Positions 33,551 through 44,056 of a DNA stretch of 64,000 nucleotides are shown one piece after another. Origin of the DNA: Ypsolopha sequella (taxonomy: Eukaryota > Arthropoda > Insecta > Lepidoptera > Ypsolophidae). Position 1 is the stretch's first letter, and each line of letters begins with the position of its first letter. The translations under genes were made by a program, and so were the position numbers. The DNA is taken from NCBI GenBank assembly GCA_934047225.1, contig OW203988.1, positions 372,001 to 436,000 on the forward strand. The letters run 5' to 3'. The notes beneath the pieces are model-generated. The model saw nothing but the letters and a program-made list of their open reading frames with translations, made no database searches and was not told the origin of the DNA.

Positions 33551-34260
33551 GTTTAAACCTCCCCCCGAAATTTTCAAAATAATACAACCTTTCCCCTGCT
33601 TTGACGTTTTCCGGATCAAGTGCTACTTCTGCAACTGTTTTTTTCAGAAACATAATTAATGCTATTTTATTTCATGCAGTTTTTGTCGATTTATTTTCTT
33701 GTATCCTTCCCCGATCCCCAATACTAAAACCTCTACGCGGCCCATACTAGCATGGCGCGCTACATCATGGGCGCAGTGCTCTGGCAGGGCAGATGTTCTA
33801 ACGTCCGTCGTCCGTTACTCTTATTGGCCCTATTATATAACGGCCGAGTTCGAAGCGAGATAAAGTGATTGTGATTCCAGATGATGCGAGCCAACATTGT
33901 TGCGTGATACGCGATGGCATTAATAGTCATTATGCACCGTGGGCTCGGTTCAGTGGGAGGGGGGGGGGGGGGGGGGTAATCGGTGTAAACGACGGTTGAT
34001 GGACAAAAACTGTAGGTTTAGCGGCGAGTTCAAGGAGCATCTCCCCCAGCGTCGAGCGCTGAGGGTTCTCTGTCTAATGACGACAATTAAAATTCATTTG
34101 AGCCGCGCGCAATATAAGCACTCCCACCCCCACCCCTCCCCCTCTCCCTGCAGCGGTTACGGCTTCATATTCTGATCTGAAAGCGCAGTCATTAACATGG
34201 CTTCCACTCCCAGTTGTTGCCCTGAATCTTGTCGAGTGACAAAATATTATCGAATGGGCA
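33551..34260. other. Intronic stretch with long poly-G and C-rich tracts
   Basis: A G-run of about 17-19 bases is at 33958-33976 and a polypyrimidine tract (cccacccccacccctccccc) is near 34125. Open frames through these are compositional. No gene. Confidence 0.5.
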
Positions 34261-34264
34261 GTTG

Positions 34265-35310
34265 TTAGTACAATACACAATACAATACAATGCAACTTTA
34301 TTTGTACACCATATAAAAAGGAACAGAAATATAAATACTTAATTTTTAACTAACTTATTATGTAGCACAAACAGGCGGCCTTATCGCTTAAAGCGATCTC
34401 TTCCAGACAACCTTTGGGTGGATGAAACTGTTTAGAATGATTGCTGAAATGGTGGTGTACTATTTTTAATAATAGATATATTTTAATATGAATAGATAAA
34501 CGTATTAATATATAATGATAAATACATACTAATAAAATATATAAAAAACAATAAAAAATAATATATATGTGTATATGTCATGAAATAAATTGTTAAATGG
34601 GAAAAAAAAATTATAATGAATATTTCGGTAATCAGAGTGAAAGATAGTGTCCTTTAACTAGTCTCTTGAAGATAGGCAGGGAAGGGGCTCATCTTATATG
34701 TAAAGGAAGATCATTCCACAAACGAACAGCTTGTACCGAGAACGATTTATTGAAGAAAGACGATGAGTGCTCCGGCGTGGCAAGAAGCAGATTCTGAGAA
34801 GACCGTAAAATGCGGTCATGGGTATCATGAAGAAAACGAAAGCGAGTTTTAAGGTAAGAAGGAGTTGAAGGATTATTCAACACAGAAAACAAGAGGGACA
34901 GGATATGAGCATTACGGCGATGACGAATGGGAAGCCATTTAAGTCGGAAACGAAATTCAGAAATGTGGTCAAATTTACGAAGACCAAAAATAAACCTGAT
35001 ACAGTAATTTTGAAGACGTTCGAGTATATCAAGTTGTGCCTCGGTAACGTCAAGGTAACAAACATCGGCGTAGTCGAGAATAGGTAGTAAAAGAGAATGT
35101 GCAAGCGCAATTTTAGTGGCAGTTGGAAGGAAATTTCGAAGCCTTCTTAGAGCTCCTGTTGCCGCAAACAATTTCCTACAGACTTCATTTATTTGTGGAT
35201 CCCAAGACAAGCAACTATCGAACAGGAGACCAAGATTTTTTGCTTTGTTGCTGTATGGAAGTAATGTCCCTTCAAATACAATATTAGGTAGCAGTTGCCA
35301 GTACTTATAT
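34265..35310 (-). mobile_element. LINE C-terminal fragment, minus strand
   Basis: The minus strand encodes a continuous 173-residue segment (LSWDPQINEVCRKLFAATGA, LLLPILDYADVCYLDV, RLKWLPIRHRRNAHILSL, FFNKSFSVQAVRLWNDLP), the region after the RT palm in Jockey-like elements. An upstream decayed part (to 35310) has NLGLLFDS. The 3' end carries a UTR and a (tattg)n-type tail at about 34265-34285. It is 5' truncated but that stretch of frame is still open, so fairly young. It lies between copies of a short flank sequence (tcgaatgggcagttgttagt at 34252 and 35329). Confidence 0.85.
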
Positions 35311-35373
35311 GTTACAAAATATAGGTAATCGAATGGGCAGTTGTTAGTACGGTATATATATATGTATATATAT

Positions 35374-35640
35374 ACAAGGTGACTTTTTGATCATCGTCCA
35401 AATTCATACTGGTGGCTTGGTAAGTGATCAGTATCATGGATCAATAACAATTTTGGTGATATCGTAAAATGAAATTTCGACTCCCCATAGTGATTCACTC
35501 GGGACTGGAACTGAATTTATATGGGAAGCCGAAATTTCATTTTACGAATTTCACAAAAATTGTTACTGATCCAAGATACTGATCAATTATCAAGCCTCCA
35601 GTATGAATTTGGACGATGATCAAAAAGTCACCTTGTATAT
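35374..35640. mobile_element. ~270-bp hairpin MITE
   Basis: Starts caaggtgactttttgatcat and ends with its inverse atgatcaaaaagtcaccttg; inner arms share gaaatttcattttac and ccaaattcatact. Both ends lie next to (ta)n. A tract at 8530-8590 is a weak relative. Confidence 0.9.
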
Positions 35641-35659
35641 GTTACAAAATATAATCGAA

Positions 35660-36905
35660 TGGGCAGTTATGTTACCGGCCCAACCTGATTTTAGGACAAA
35701 TTAGTTTTGTCTAGGCCAAACTGGTTATTGGTTGTAATAAATAATTTGGGCAAATACGAGTTTGTACTAACCCACAATATGAAAGAAAGAAAGAAGATAT
35801 ATTTATTTGTCTATAAATAACTAATTACACAAAAACTTAACATTAAACAGACAAAAAGGACGCAGCTCAGCAAAATACGTCTGTGAGTGCGTACATCTGC
35901 ACAATGCTGATTTTCAGCTTTCCCTGTTTTCACTAAATATTTTTAATATGTTAGGTAGTATGGGTACGGAACCCTAAAAATACTATGGTAAATAACAACA
36001 ATGCCGTGATCAAGATCATTGTGCGCGCTACACTTGTGCAGCTCAACTTAGACTGGCCAGTGTTGAATCGAGCTCGAGTGATGGTCTCTTTTGTACAAAC
36101 ACACCGATATTCGTAGAAAACATCTCTTTACAGAGATAAGCTCACCTCTGTACATTTATTTTATTATAAATAATTCTATGTACATAATGTATCTGTGTAC
36201 AATAAAGAACAAAGAAAAATATTAGGTCTGTGGAAGTTGTACTACTAGCCTCAATTAATGCTTTTAGAGGGGTGGTGCCTTGGGTTTCCAATTCTTTTGT
36301 TCTCTAGAAAATCAAAACTCCATACATTAATTCTTCCAGTTTCCAAGAAATATTTTATTTATGAAATTGATTTCCTTTTAGTTTCCAAAAATTTTGTTGG
36401 TACAGTCGACAGCGGGAGCAAGTGATTATTAATTTATTTAATGTATTACTTATCTAATGTGTTCCTTTTTAATTAATATAATTGTATTTAGATCTATCTC
36501 GCAGTTATTATTTATATAAAATAGACGTCTTTATTACTATAACGCTTTCATTTACTATATTGTTACACATGCACGATGTGTTTTAGTGGTTTAATCATTA
36601 AATTGACTTGCGATTGAAGGCACTTGGTGAAACATCAATAAATGCCTTTAAATGTAATATTTTATGTTTCACTAGCAGTTTACAAAGGTTTAGTGATGAT
36701 CTTGATTAGAATTGTACTAACGGTTGCAAAGGGAAGCTATTGAAATAAAATCACATAATCATTTAAGGAAGCAAGTATATTTAAAAAAAAACAGTCTTAC
36801 GAGTACTTATCGTTATGGTAGGCTCTATCTCTAAACAAGTATTATACTATACACATTATAAATATATATATAAATATTTGTAAATAATTAACAAGATTGT
36901 ATATC
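35660..36905. other. AT-rich intronic stretch
   Basis: No gene or clear element; a short tail-like tract (gtgtacaataaagaacaaag, 36195) may be a LINE 3' end. Confidence 0.4.
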
Positions 36906-36910
36906 GCTTT

Positions 36911-37330
36911 TAGTGCTTGCTTTCAAATTTTGATCTTAGCCAAATAATAAATTGAACTTAAACACAAATAATCAACAATGAAAACGACTTTAAATCTAAA
37001 ATCGCGTATTTAAAAATATTACTTTTTCAGTATCACAGAAAATCAATCTTACTTTCTAACGATAAAAAAATATAAAATATCAAAAATGAACATTTATAAA
37101 AAATTGACTTATTATATAACTATCGATCAGTCTTCACAACGACAAAGGCGTGCCAATTTTTGCATTGCTTCTAAAATAGTAATTTGACAGTCTTCGTACT
37201 GCCTCACAATATCTTTTTTGGTGCTTGCTTTCAAATTATGATTTTAGCCAAATCATAAATTAAACTTATATACAAATAATCAACAATGATAACGGCTTTA
37301 AAACTAAAATCAAGTATTTAAAAATTAAAT
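36911..37330. repeat. Pair of ~112-bp direct repeats
   Basis: 36911-37022 and 37219-37330 share tgcttgctttcaaatt, agccaaat(a/c)ataaatt and aaataatcaacaatga with scattered differences. Spacing is 308 bp. Confidence 0.85.
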
Positions 37331-37479
37331 ATTTGTGTTCCATTAATTTAAGATATTCATTAATTAAAGTAACACTTTAATTAAGATTGACCCTTTCTAT
37401 CGGTATTATAAAAATATGTTTTATAATACTCGAGCCGGGATATTAAATATTATTTTATAATACTTAACATATGAGCCGG

Positions 37480-37535
37480 GACTCAACCGGGTCAAGTCCC
37501 GGCTCAAGTCCCGGCTCAAGTCCCGGCTCAAGCAA
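37480..37535. repeat. 12-bp repeat, 4 copies
   Basis: ggctcaagtccc is repeated in tandem, and the inverse word gagccgggact occurs just upstream at 37473, giving hairpin potential. Confidence 0.85.
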
Positions 37536-37639
37536 GTGATTTGTCAAAAATCTTTGAAGGCAGTTTTCCCTATTTTTGAAAATAATGGTACGAGTATGTT
37601 TCTTTCAGTAAAATTGCGGTCTTTTTTCCACCTCCATCC

Positions 37640-37927
37640 ATCCATCCATCAGCCTGTCCTCATTCACTGCTGGACATAGACCTTTCCAACATTTCGCCAC
37701 TGTTGGCGGTCCTCCTGGAAGAAATGCCCATACTCACACACGCTGGGCAGGCGGGTTAGTGAGCGCGGTGCCGAAACCTTCGCACCAATGACGCCACTGC
37801 CCGTCACCAGTCTGTTTTATAAAAAGACCGGCAATTGGGGATGAATATACCACCATCAATCGGTCCCAGGCATGGTGGGCTACCTGATGTGTAAGAACTG
37901 TCCTCTTAGTCTTTCCCAAATAACCTT
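37640..37927 (-). mobile_element. RTE-type LINE 3' end fragment
   Basis: Same segment as 6610-6990 (cactgctggacatagacctt, acacacgctgggcaggcggg, ggtcccaggcatggtgggc). Its distal part continues directly into the 53-bp array, whose unit it contains. Confidence 0.85.
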
Positions 37928-39110
37928 ACCTCCACAGTCGAGCTCGGTATCAGCTCTACCACCTACAGTAAGATGGTGGTACCTCCACAGTCAAGCTCGG
38001 CATCAGTTTTACCACCTACAGTAAGATGGTGGTACCTCCACAGTCGAGCTCGGCATCAGTTCTACCACCTACAGTAAGATGGTGGTACCTCCACAGTCGA
38101 GCTCGGCATCAGTTCTACCACCTACAGTAATATGGTGGTACCTCCACAGTCGAGCTCGGCATCAGTTCTACCACCTACAGTAAGATGGTGGTACCTCCAC
38201 AGTCAAGCTCGGCATCAGTTCTACCACCTACAGTAAGATGGTGGTACCTCCACCGTTGAGCTCGGCATCAGTTCTACCACCTACAGTAATATGGTGGTAC
38301 CTCCACAGTCGAGCTCGGCATCAGTTCTACCACCTACAGTAAGATGGTGGTACCTCCACAGTCAAGCTCGGCATCAGTTCTACCACCTACAGTAAGATGG
38401 TGGTACCTCCACAGTCGAGCTCGGTATCAGCTCTACCACCTACAGTAAGATGGTGGTACCTCCACAGTCGAGCTCGGCATCAGTTCTACCACCTACAGTA
38501 AGATGGTGGTACCTCCACAGTCGAGCTCGGCATCAGTTCTACCACCTACAGTAATATGGTGGTACCTCCACAGTCGAGCTCGGCATCAGTTCTACCACCT
38601 ACAGTAAGATGGTGGTACCTCCACAGTCGAGCTCGGCATCAGTTCTACCACCTACAGTAATATGGTGGTACCTCCACAGTCGAGCTCGGCATCAGTTCTA
38701 CCACCTACAGTAAGATGGTGGTACCTCCACAGTCGAGCTCGGCATCAGTTCTACCACCTACAGTAATATGGTGGTACCTCCACAGTCGAGCTCGGCATCA
38801 GTTCTACCACCTACAGTAAGATGGTGGTACCTCCACAGTCGAGCTCGGCATCAGTTCTACCACCTACAGTAATATGGTGGTACCTCCACAGTCGAGCTCG
38901 GCATCAGTTCTACCACCTACAGTAAGATGGTGGTACCTCCACAGTCGAGCTCGGCATCAGTTCTACCACCTACAGTAATATGGTGGTACCTCCACAGTCG
39001 AGCTCGGCATCAGTTCTACCACCTACAGTAAGATGGTGGTACCTCCACAGTCGAGCTCGTTATCAGCTCTACCACCTACAGTAAGATGGTGGTCCCTCCA
39101 CAGTCTAGTC
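37928..39110. repeat. 53-bp tandem array, about 22 copies, partly dimeric
   Basis: The unit contains agatggtggtacctccacag, tcgagctcggcatcag and ttctaccaccta. A diagnostic position reads gtaaGatgg or gtaaTatgg. From 38498 to 39028 the two alternate strictly (G T G T G T G T G T G), i.e. a 106-bp higher-order unit. The unit corresponds to the distal part of the RTE-type fragment (compare 6928-6960). Confidence 0.96.
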
Positions 39111-39256
39111 ACAATGGTGAACAGATTGCTGTAGTTATGTAGTTATTAGTGTAGTTATGCTGATATAGCCCGTTAAAGTGTCACAAAAACTTCTAACGCA
39201 GTTTTTGTTTTTCTCCAACATCGAAGACGGGATCCTTTGACCTTTCTATAGATTTC

Positions 39257-39511
39257 CCCCATAGTGCCCCATAGTGCCCCATAGTGCCCCATAGTGCCCC
39301 ATAGTGCCCCATAGTGCCCCATAGTGCTCCATAGTGCCCCATAGTGCCCCATAGTGCCCCATAGTGCCCCATAGTGCCCCATAGTGCCCCATAGTGCCCC
39401 ATAGTGCCCCATAGTGCCCCATAGTGCCCCATAGTGCCCCATAGTGCCCCATAGTGCCCCATAGTGCCCCATAGTGCCCCATAGTGCCCCATAGTGCCCC
39501 ATAGTGCCCCA
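39257..39511. repeat. 10-bp tandem array, about 25 copies
   Basis: catagtgccc is repeated almost perfectly (one gctcc variant at 39327). Open minus-strand frames encode MGHYGALWGT-type repeats; they extend outside but have no other support. Confidence 0.97.
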
Positions 39512-40990
39512 TGCATCGTAGACGATCCCGTCACAGAATGTATACTGTGATCCCGTAGAGGTAATAGACGTGTGGTCTGGCGGCGGTGTGTGTCGCGAGG
39601 GTTCCTGATTGTAGTACCTAGCTGTGGGGCACGTGCGTCCCCCGGGTCTGTACCCGTGATGAATATCTCCCGAGGAACACTCTGACAAACTTCTGATTTA
39701 CTATCGGTCTGGTTTACTAACAATTAATATTTAATATTATGAATCAGAACAAAGTAAAATAGTATATTTGTCCATAACACATACAAGTTAAACATTAATC
39801 ATACACAAAAAAGGAAAAATGGACAAAAATGAGACATTATATCAGCTCCTGCTTTGAATGTATTAATCTGATCTTCTAATAATGTGCGGCGCTGGTTTTT
39901 AGGTCATCAACACAAAAGTATAGTCCGGGGTCCATTACCTATGTCAGGGACCACACTGTGGCACTATATCGCGGGTCGGTTATAACCAGAGCGATCCCAT
40001 TTTCAGCTCATTAACACAAAGTATAGTCTGAGTGTCCATTATATCAGGGACCACACCGTGGCACCATATCGCGTGTCGGTTATAATCAGAGCGATCAAAT
40101 TTTCCCTGCTTTGCTCTTGCGATGGCTGCATATTGTAAAGTTTGGCGGTGCGGAGCGAGGGTAGGCGGGGCGGCGGCGGGGTGAGCCGGGGTGGGGACCA
40201 CTCCCAGAACTGACCGCGCCCGCTCTGCCCCCTCTCCGCCCGCCCTGAGTCCGTCTCGCTCGGACCCGCGGGACAATCTCGTACATAAGCTATATTTCCC
40301 ACTAATAGCACAAACAGAACACGCTATGTATAGGTACCTAGTTTAAAATGAGAACTGAATCGACGAGCGCTGGGTAAAGTTAGTTACTCGTATGTAGGCG
40401 TCAATCAGATGCTGCTTTCCGTATCCCACATTAATGAGTTACCCATCGAATAGTGATCTCCCGTCCTTCTTTCTTTGTAATCCATGACTCAGCAGTGAGG
40501 ATCGTAGATACAGTGGTAACCGCAACAAAATCCTTTTAGTAGTTTTTGCGGGATGAAATACCGACAAAAATGTACCAATCAGTATTTTCATGCAATTTAT
40601 TCACGGCTCTCTTAACTTATTATGTACATGTAAACCTAAAATCGAACACACTTCTGCTTACCCCGCTTTGCTTGGCAACTGTCTCAAGTTTTAAGGGCCG
40701 GATCCGGCACTTCTTATACTTATTTTTATTTATTTTCAAGGGAAACTTACAGCACAAGGTAACTAACAATATCAATAGAGTAACTTCAATAAATACAATT
40801 ACAAGTTACACTAACAGTAACATAATAAAAAGATTTGAGCAACACATTCTTGACGATAATTAATTTTCAAAGAGATCAGATAACACATACAAAACAATCA
40901 TGTACACTATGTACGACAAGAGCGTGACCGGCAAAATTTATTTAAGGAATCGACTTACGCAGTTGAAAATCATAAGACAATTAGTTCATT
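39512..40990. other. Intronic stretch with a ~100-bp duplication
   Basis: 39905-40005 and 40010-40100 are near-copies (tcagggaccacac(t/c)gtggca, cggttata(a/tc)cagagcgatc). A GC-rich block at 40140-40270 has overlapping frames of skewed composition and no domain. No gene recognised. Confidence 0.5.
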
Positions 40991-40999
40991 ATGTTTACT

Positions 41000-41795
41000 T
41001 TGACGCTTTATTGATTAATACGGTGTCCAGTCCCCCTCGTTGTGTGTAATCGCCTGACATCTTTGAGACATACTTTTCACTAATTTTTCGGCGTAGTTGC
41101 GGGTCAGTGACCTCAATACACATTTTATATTGCGAGTCAGTTCGGCAACTGTTTGTGTGTTTGTTCCCGCCCAACGCCCAAACATTTTCAATCGGGTCGG
41201 CATCAGGTGACTGTGAGGGCCAGTCCAAGACCTCGATGATTTTTTCTACCTTTCAGGCGGTGCACAGACGACTTCGGTGTTTGGGGTCGTTGTCTTCTTG
41301 CAAAATCCATTTATTGGTTTGCTTTGAGTACAACCTCTTAGCGGAAGGTAACAAAGCTTTTTCGTATATTTTCGTCAACCTGGCAGCATTCAGTGTCCCA
41401 GTGAATAAGTGCAAGTTGCCAAAACCTCTTTTTGAGAAGCATCCTCAAACATGCACCTTCACGGGGTGTTCCACGGTTCGGATCACAAGTTTGTTATCGG
41501 CCGTTGACCAAGCACGAGACGTTATGTTTGATGCCCAAAACGATACTTCGTTAGAAAATATTACGTTACCCCAGTCACGGTCTTTGTTTTCCTGTGCCCA
41601 GGCCATTCTTTTTTGAATGTGTCTTACGGAAAGAAGCGGTTTATTGGTAGTACTTCTATATTTTATCTTGTTTTTTTCTAACCGTCTCGTGATAGCATCT
41701 AGGGACACATTGAGTCCTTTTTTCTTTAATATTTCCTGGGCAGAACGGAGAGGCAAGCGTGGATTTTTGACAAAAAGTTGAACAATGATAGATAG
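41000..41795 (-). pseudogene. Tc1-like transposase, degenerate
   Basis: Minus strand, in pieces. The HTH-like N-terminal part has NPRLPLRSAQEILKKKG and RRLEKNKIKYRS. The catalytic core has NVIFSNEVSFW (first Asp changed to Asn), WILQEDNDPKH (second Asp kept) and WPSQSPDADPIENVW (Glu kept). The C-terminal part follows to 41000. The set is characteristic of the Tc1 branch of Tc1/mariner. At least two frameshifts/stops (about 41445 and 41230) and the lost Asp show it is inactive. The N-terminus is cut off by the adjoining LINE at 41785. Confidence 0.88.
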
Positions 41796-42930
41796 ATAGA
41801 TAGATATAACATTTATTTCCCAAAAACACGACACATACATACAAAAAACAAAGTAGAACTTAAATAAAAGAAAACAAAAATTAAATAAAGTTAAAACACA
41901 AAAAGAAAGTATTTTAAAATTATCCTAGTGGTATGAGTGTCGCGGCAAAGAGAAAAAGGCTCCGACTCAGCATAATGCCGCAAACCGAAATCTGCGACGC
42001 TGTTATTCTGTCGTCACCTGCAGAGAGCCGCACGAATTCCATCGAGAGTGGACAATTATTGTTTATTTAATGTGTAAATGTGTATGTGAGTATAATGGTT
42101 GTGTAATTTGTATATGAGTAAGTATAACAATTTTGGCTACATATATTAAATAAGAGAATATCCTGACTGACTGGTCTATCAATGCCCGGGCCAGCTAATT
42201 GAACCTAGGAACATAAAATTGGACGGTGTGTTTCATCTGCGACATGCAGACATCCCCAAGAGATAAAAATATAATAATAAAGATGTGTGGCGTAGTCAAT
42301 AGTAAAATTTTGCCTGAATGCCAATAATATAAAGCATATCATGTGGATTTTTGTAGTGCGAGTAAGTAATTTTTGTACTTACTTTTAAAAGAGTATTCTG
42401 TTCTTATATCAATAAATGGAGGTGGAAGATTATTCCAGCATTTCGAGGATAGATAACGAAAACTACCTCGAAGTGCAGCACAATGATGCTTTGGCACTTT
42501 GAGCTTGTGTGCCGATCCCCTGGTTCTTGTTTGGTATGAAGAAACCCAAGTTAATTTTTCATAGAGGTACTCTGGCGACCTGTTTTTTATTACTCCGAAC
42601 AATAGAGTTGCAAAGTAAAGATCTTGCCTAGCTGACATTTTTAGAATATTTGCATTGTTAAGATAAGGGGATACATGTTGACGAGGTGGGATATTAAAGC
42701 AATACCTGGCACATGCATTCTGAACGCGCTGAATAAGACGTTGTGACTTGATCATTAAACAAGGGCCATAAACAGAAATGCAATAGTTCAATTTTGATAA
42801 AATTATAGATTCACAAAGCCTAATGCGCATTTCAACGCTCAGATAGTTACGAATCCTATACAACACTTTTAATCTGTAGAAGCAATTACGCACTAGCTCT
42901 AGAACATGGGTTTCAAACCGAATGCACTTT
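41785..42930 (-). mobile_element. LINE C-terminal fragment with (gata)n tail
   Basis: The minus strand encodes 184 residues (MRNCFYRLKVLYRIRNYLS, LCESIILSKLNYCISVYGPC, FRYLSSKCWNNLPP), the post-palm region of a non-LTR retrotransposon, followed by a 3'UTR ending in gatagatagataga at 41789-41803. The frame is open over the whole segment. It abuts the Tc1 relic, whose N-terminal part it appears to have displaced. Confidence 0.8.
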
Positions 42931-42972
42931 TCTTCTGCGGGCGAAGTTTTTATTTTAGTTATTAGTTTTAAT

Positions 42973-43842
42973 TAAACGCAACTATTCGGAGATGTTTTCA
43001 TGCTTAGGCTACTGAAACCATTTCACAAATTAAACGCAACTATTCGGAGATGTTTTCATGCTTAGGCTACTGAAACCATTTCACAAATTAAACGCAACTA
43101 TTCGGAGATGTTTTCATGCTTAGGCTACTGAAACCATTTCACAAATTAAACGCAACTATTCGGAGATGTTTTCATGCTTAGGCTACTGAAACCATTTCAC
43201 AAATTAAACGCAACTATTCGGAGATGTTTTCATGCTTAGGCAACTGAAACCATTTCACAAATTAAACGCAACTATTCGGAGATGTTTTCATGCTTAGGCT
43301 ACTGAAACCATTTCACAAATTAAACGCAACTATTCGGAGATGTTTTCATGCTTAGGCTACTGAAACCATTTCACAAATTAAACGCAACTATTCGGAGATG
43401 TTTTCATGCTTAGGCTACTGAAACCATTTCACAAATTAAACGCAACTATTCGGAGATGTTTTCATGCTTAGGCTACTGAAACCATTTCACAAATTAAACG
43501 CAACTATTCGGAGATGTTTTCATGCTTAGGCTACTGAAACCATTTCACAAATTAAACGCAACTATTCGGAGATGTTTTCATGCTAAGGCTACTGAAACCA
43601 TTTCACAAATTAAACGCAACTATTCGGAGATGTTTTCATGCTTAGGCTACTGAAACCATTTCACAAATTAAACGCAACTATTCGGAGATGTTTTCATGCT
43701 TAGGCTACTGAAACCATTTCACAAATTAAACGCAACTATTCGGAGATGTTTTCATGCTTAGGCTACTGAAACCATTTCACAAATTAAACGCAACTATTCG
43801 GAGATGTTTTCATGCTTAGGCTACTGAAACCATTTCACAAAT
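42973..43842. repeat. 58-bp tandem array, 15 copies
   Basis: A unit with taaacgcaactattcggaga, ttcatgcttaggctac and gaaaccatttcacaaat is repeated at 58 bp with only single-base changes (43240, 43584). The last unit runs into cgtcttgcacctcttgatga (43870), a central sequence of the foldback family, where gaaaccatttcacaaattc also occurs (4063). Confidence 0.97.
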
Positions 43843-44056
43843 TCGGCGCTTTTTTAATATCTCGCCGTCTTGCACCTCTTGATGAGAAATGAGTCGGAGA
43901 GTGCGGTGTGGGGAAGAAAGGAAACATATATAAAGATGTGTGCAAGTTTCATTGAGATCACCTAAGTCTAAGGTATTTATATGGCGGCTGAGCGGGATCC
44001 GGTACACTTGGTGTTAAGGTGAAGTTGGATGAAGATGGAAGCACTATCGCCAGTTT

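Noticed and set aside
39173..39723. Minus-strand proteins with MGHYGALWGT repeats
   Set aside because: 10-bp array plus random open flanks; three frames are open together.
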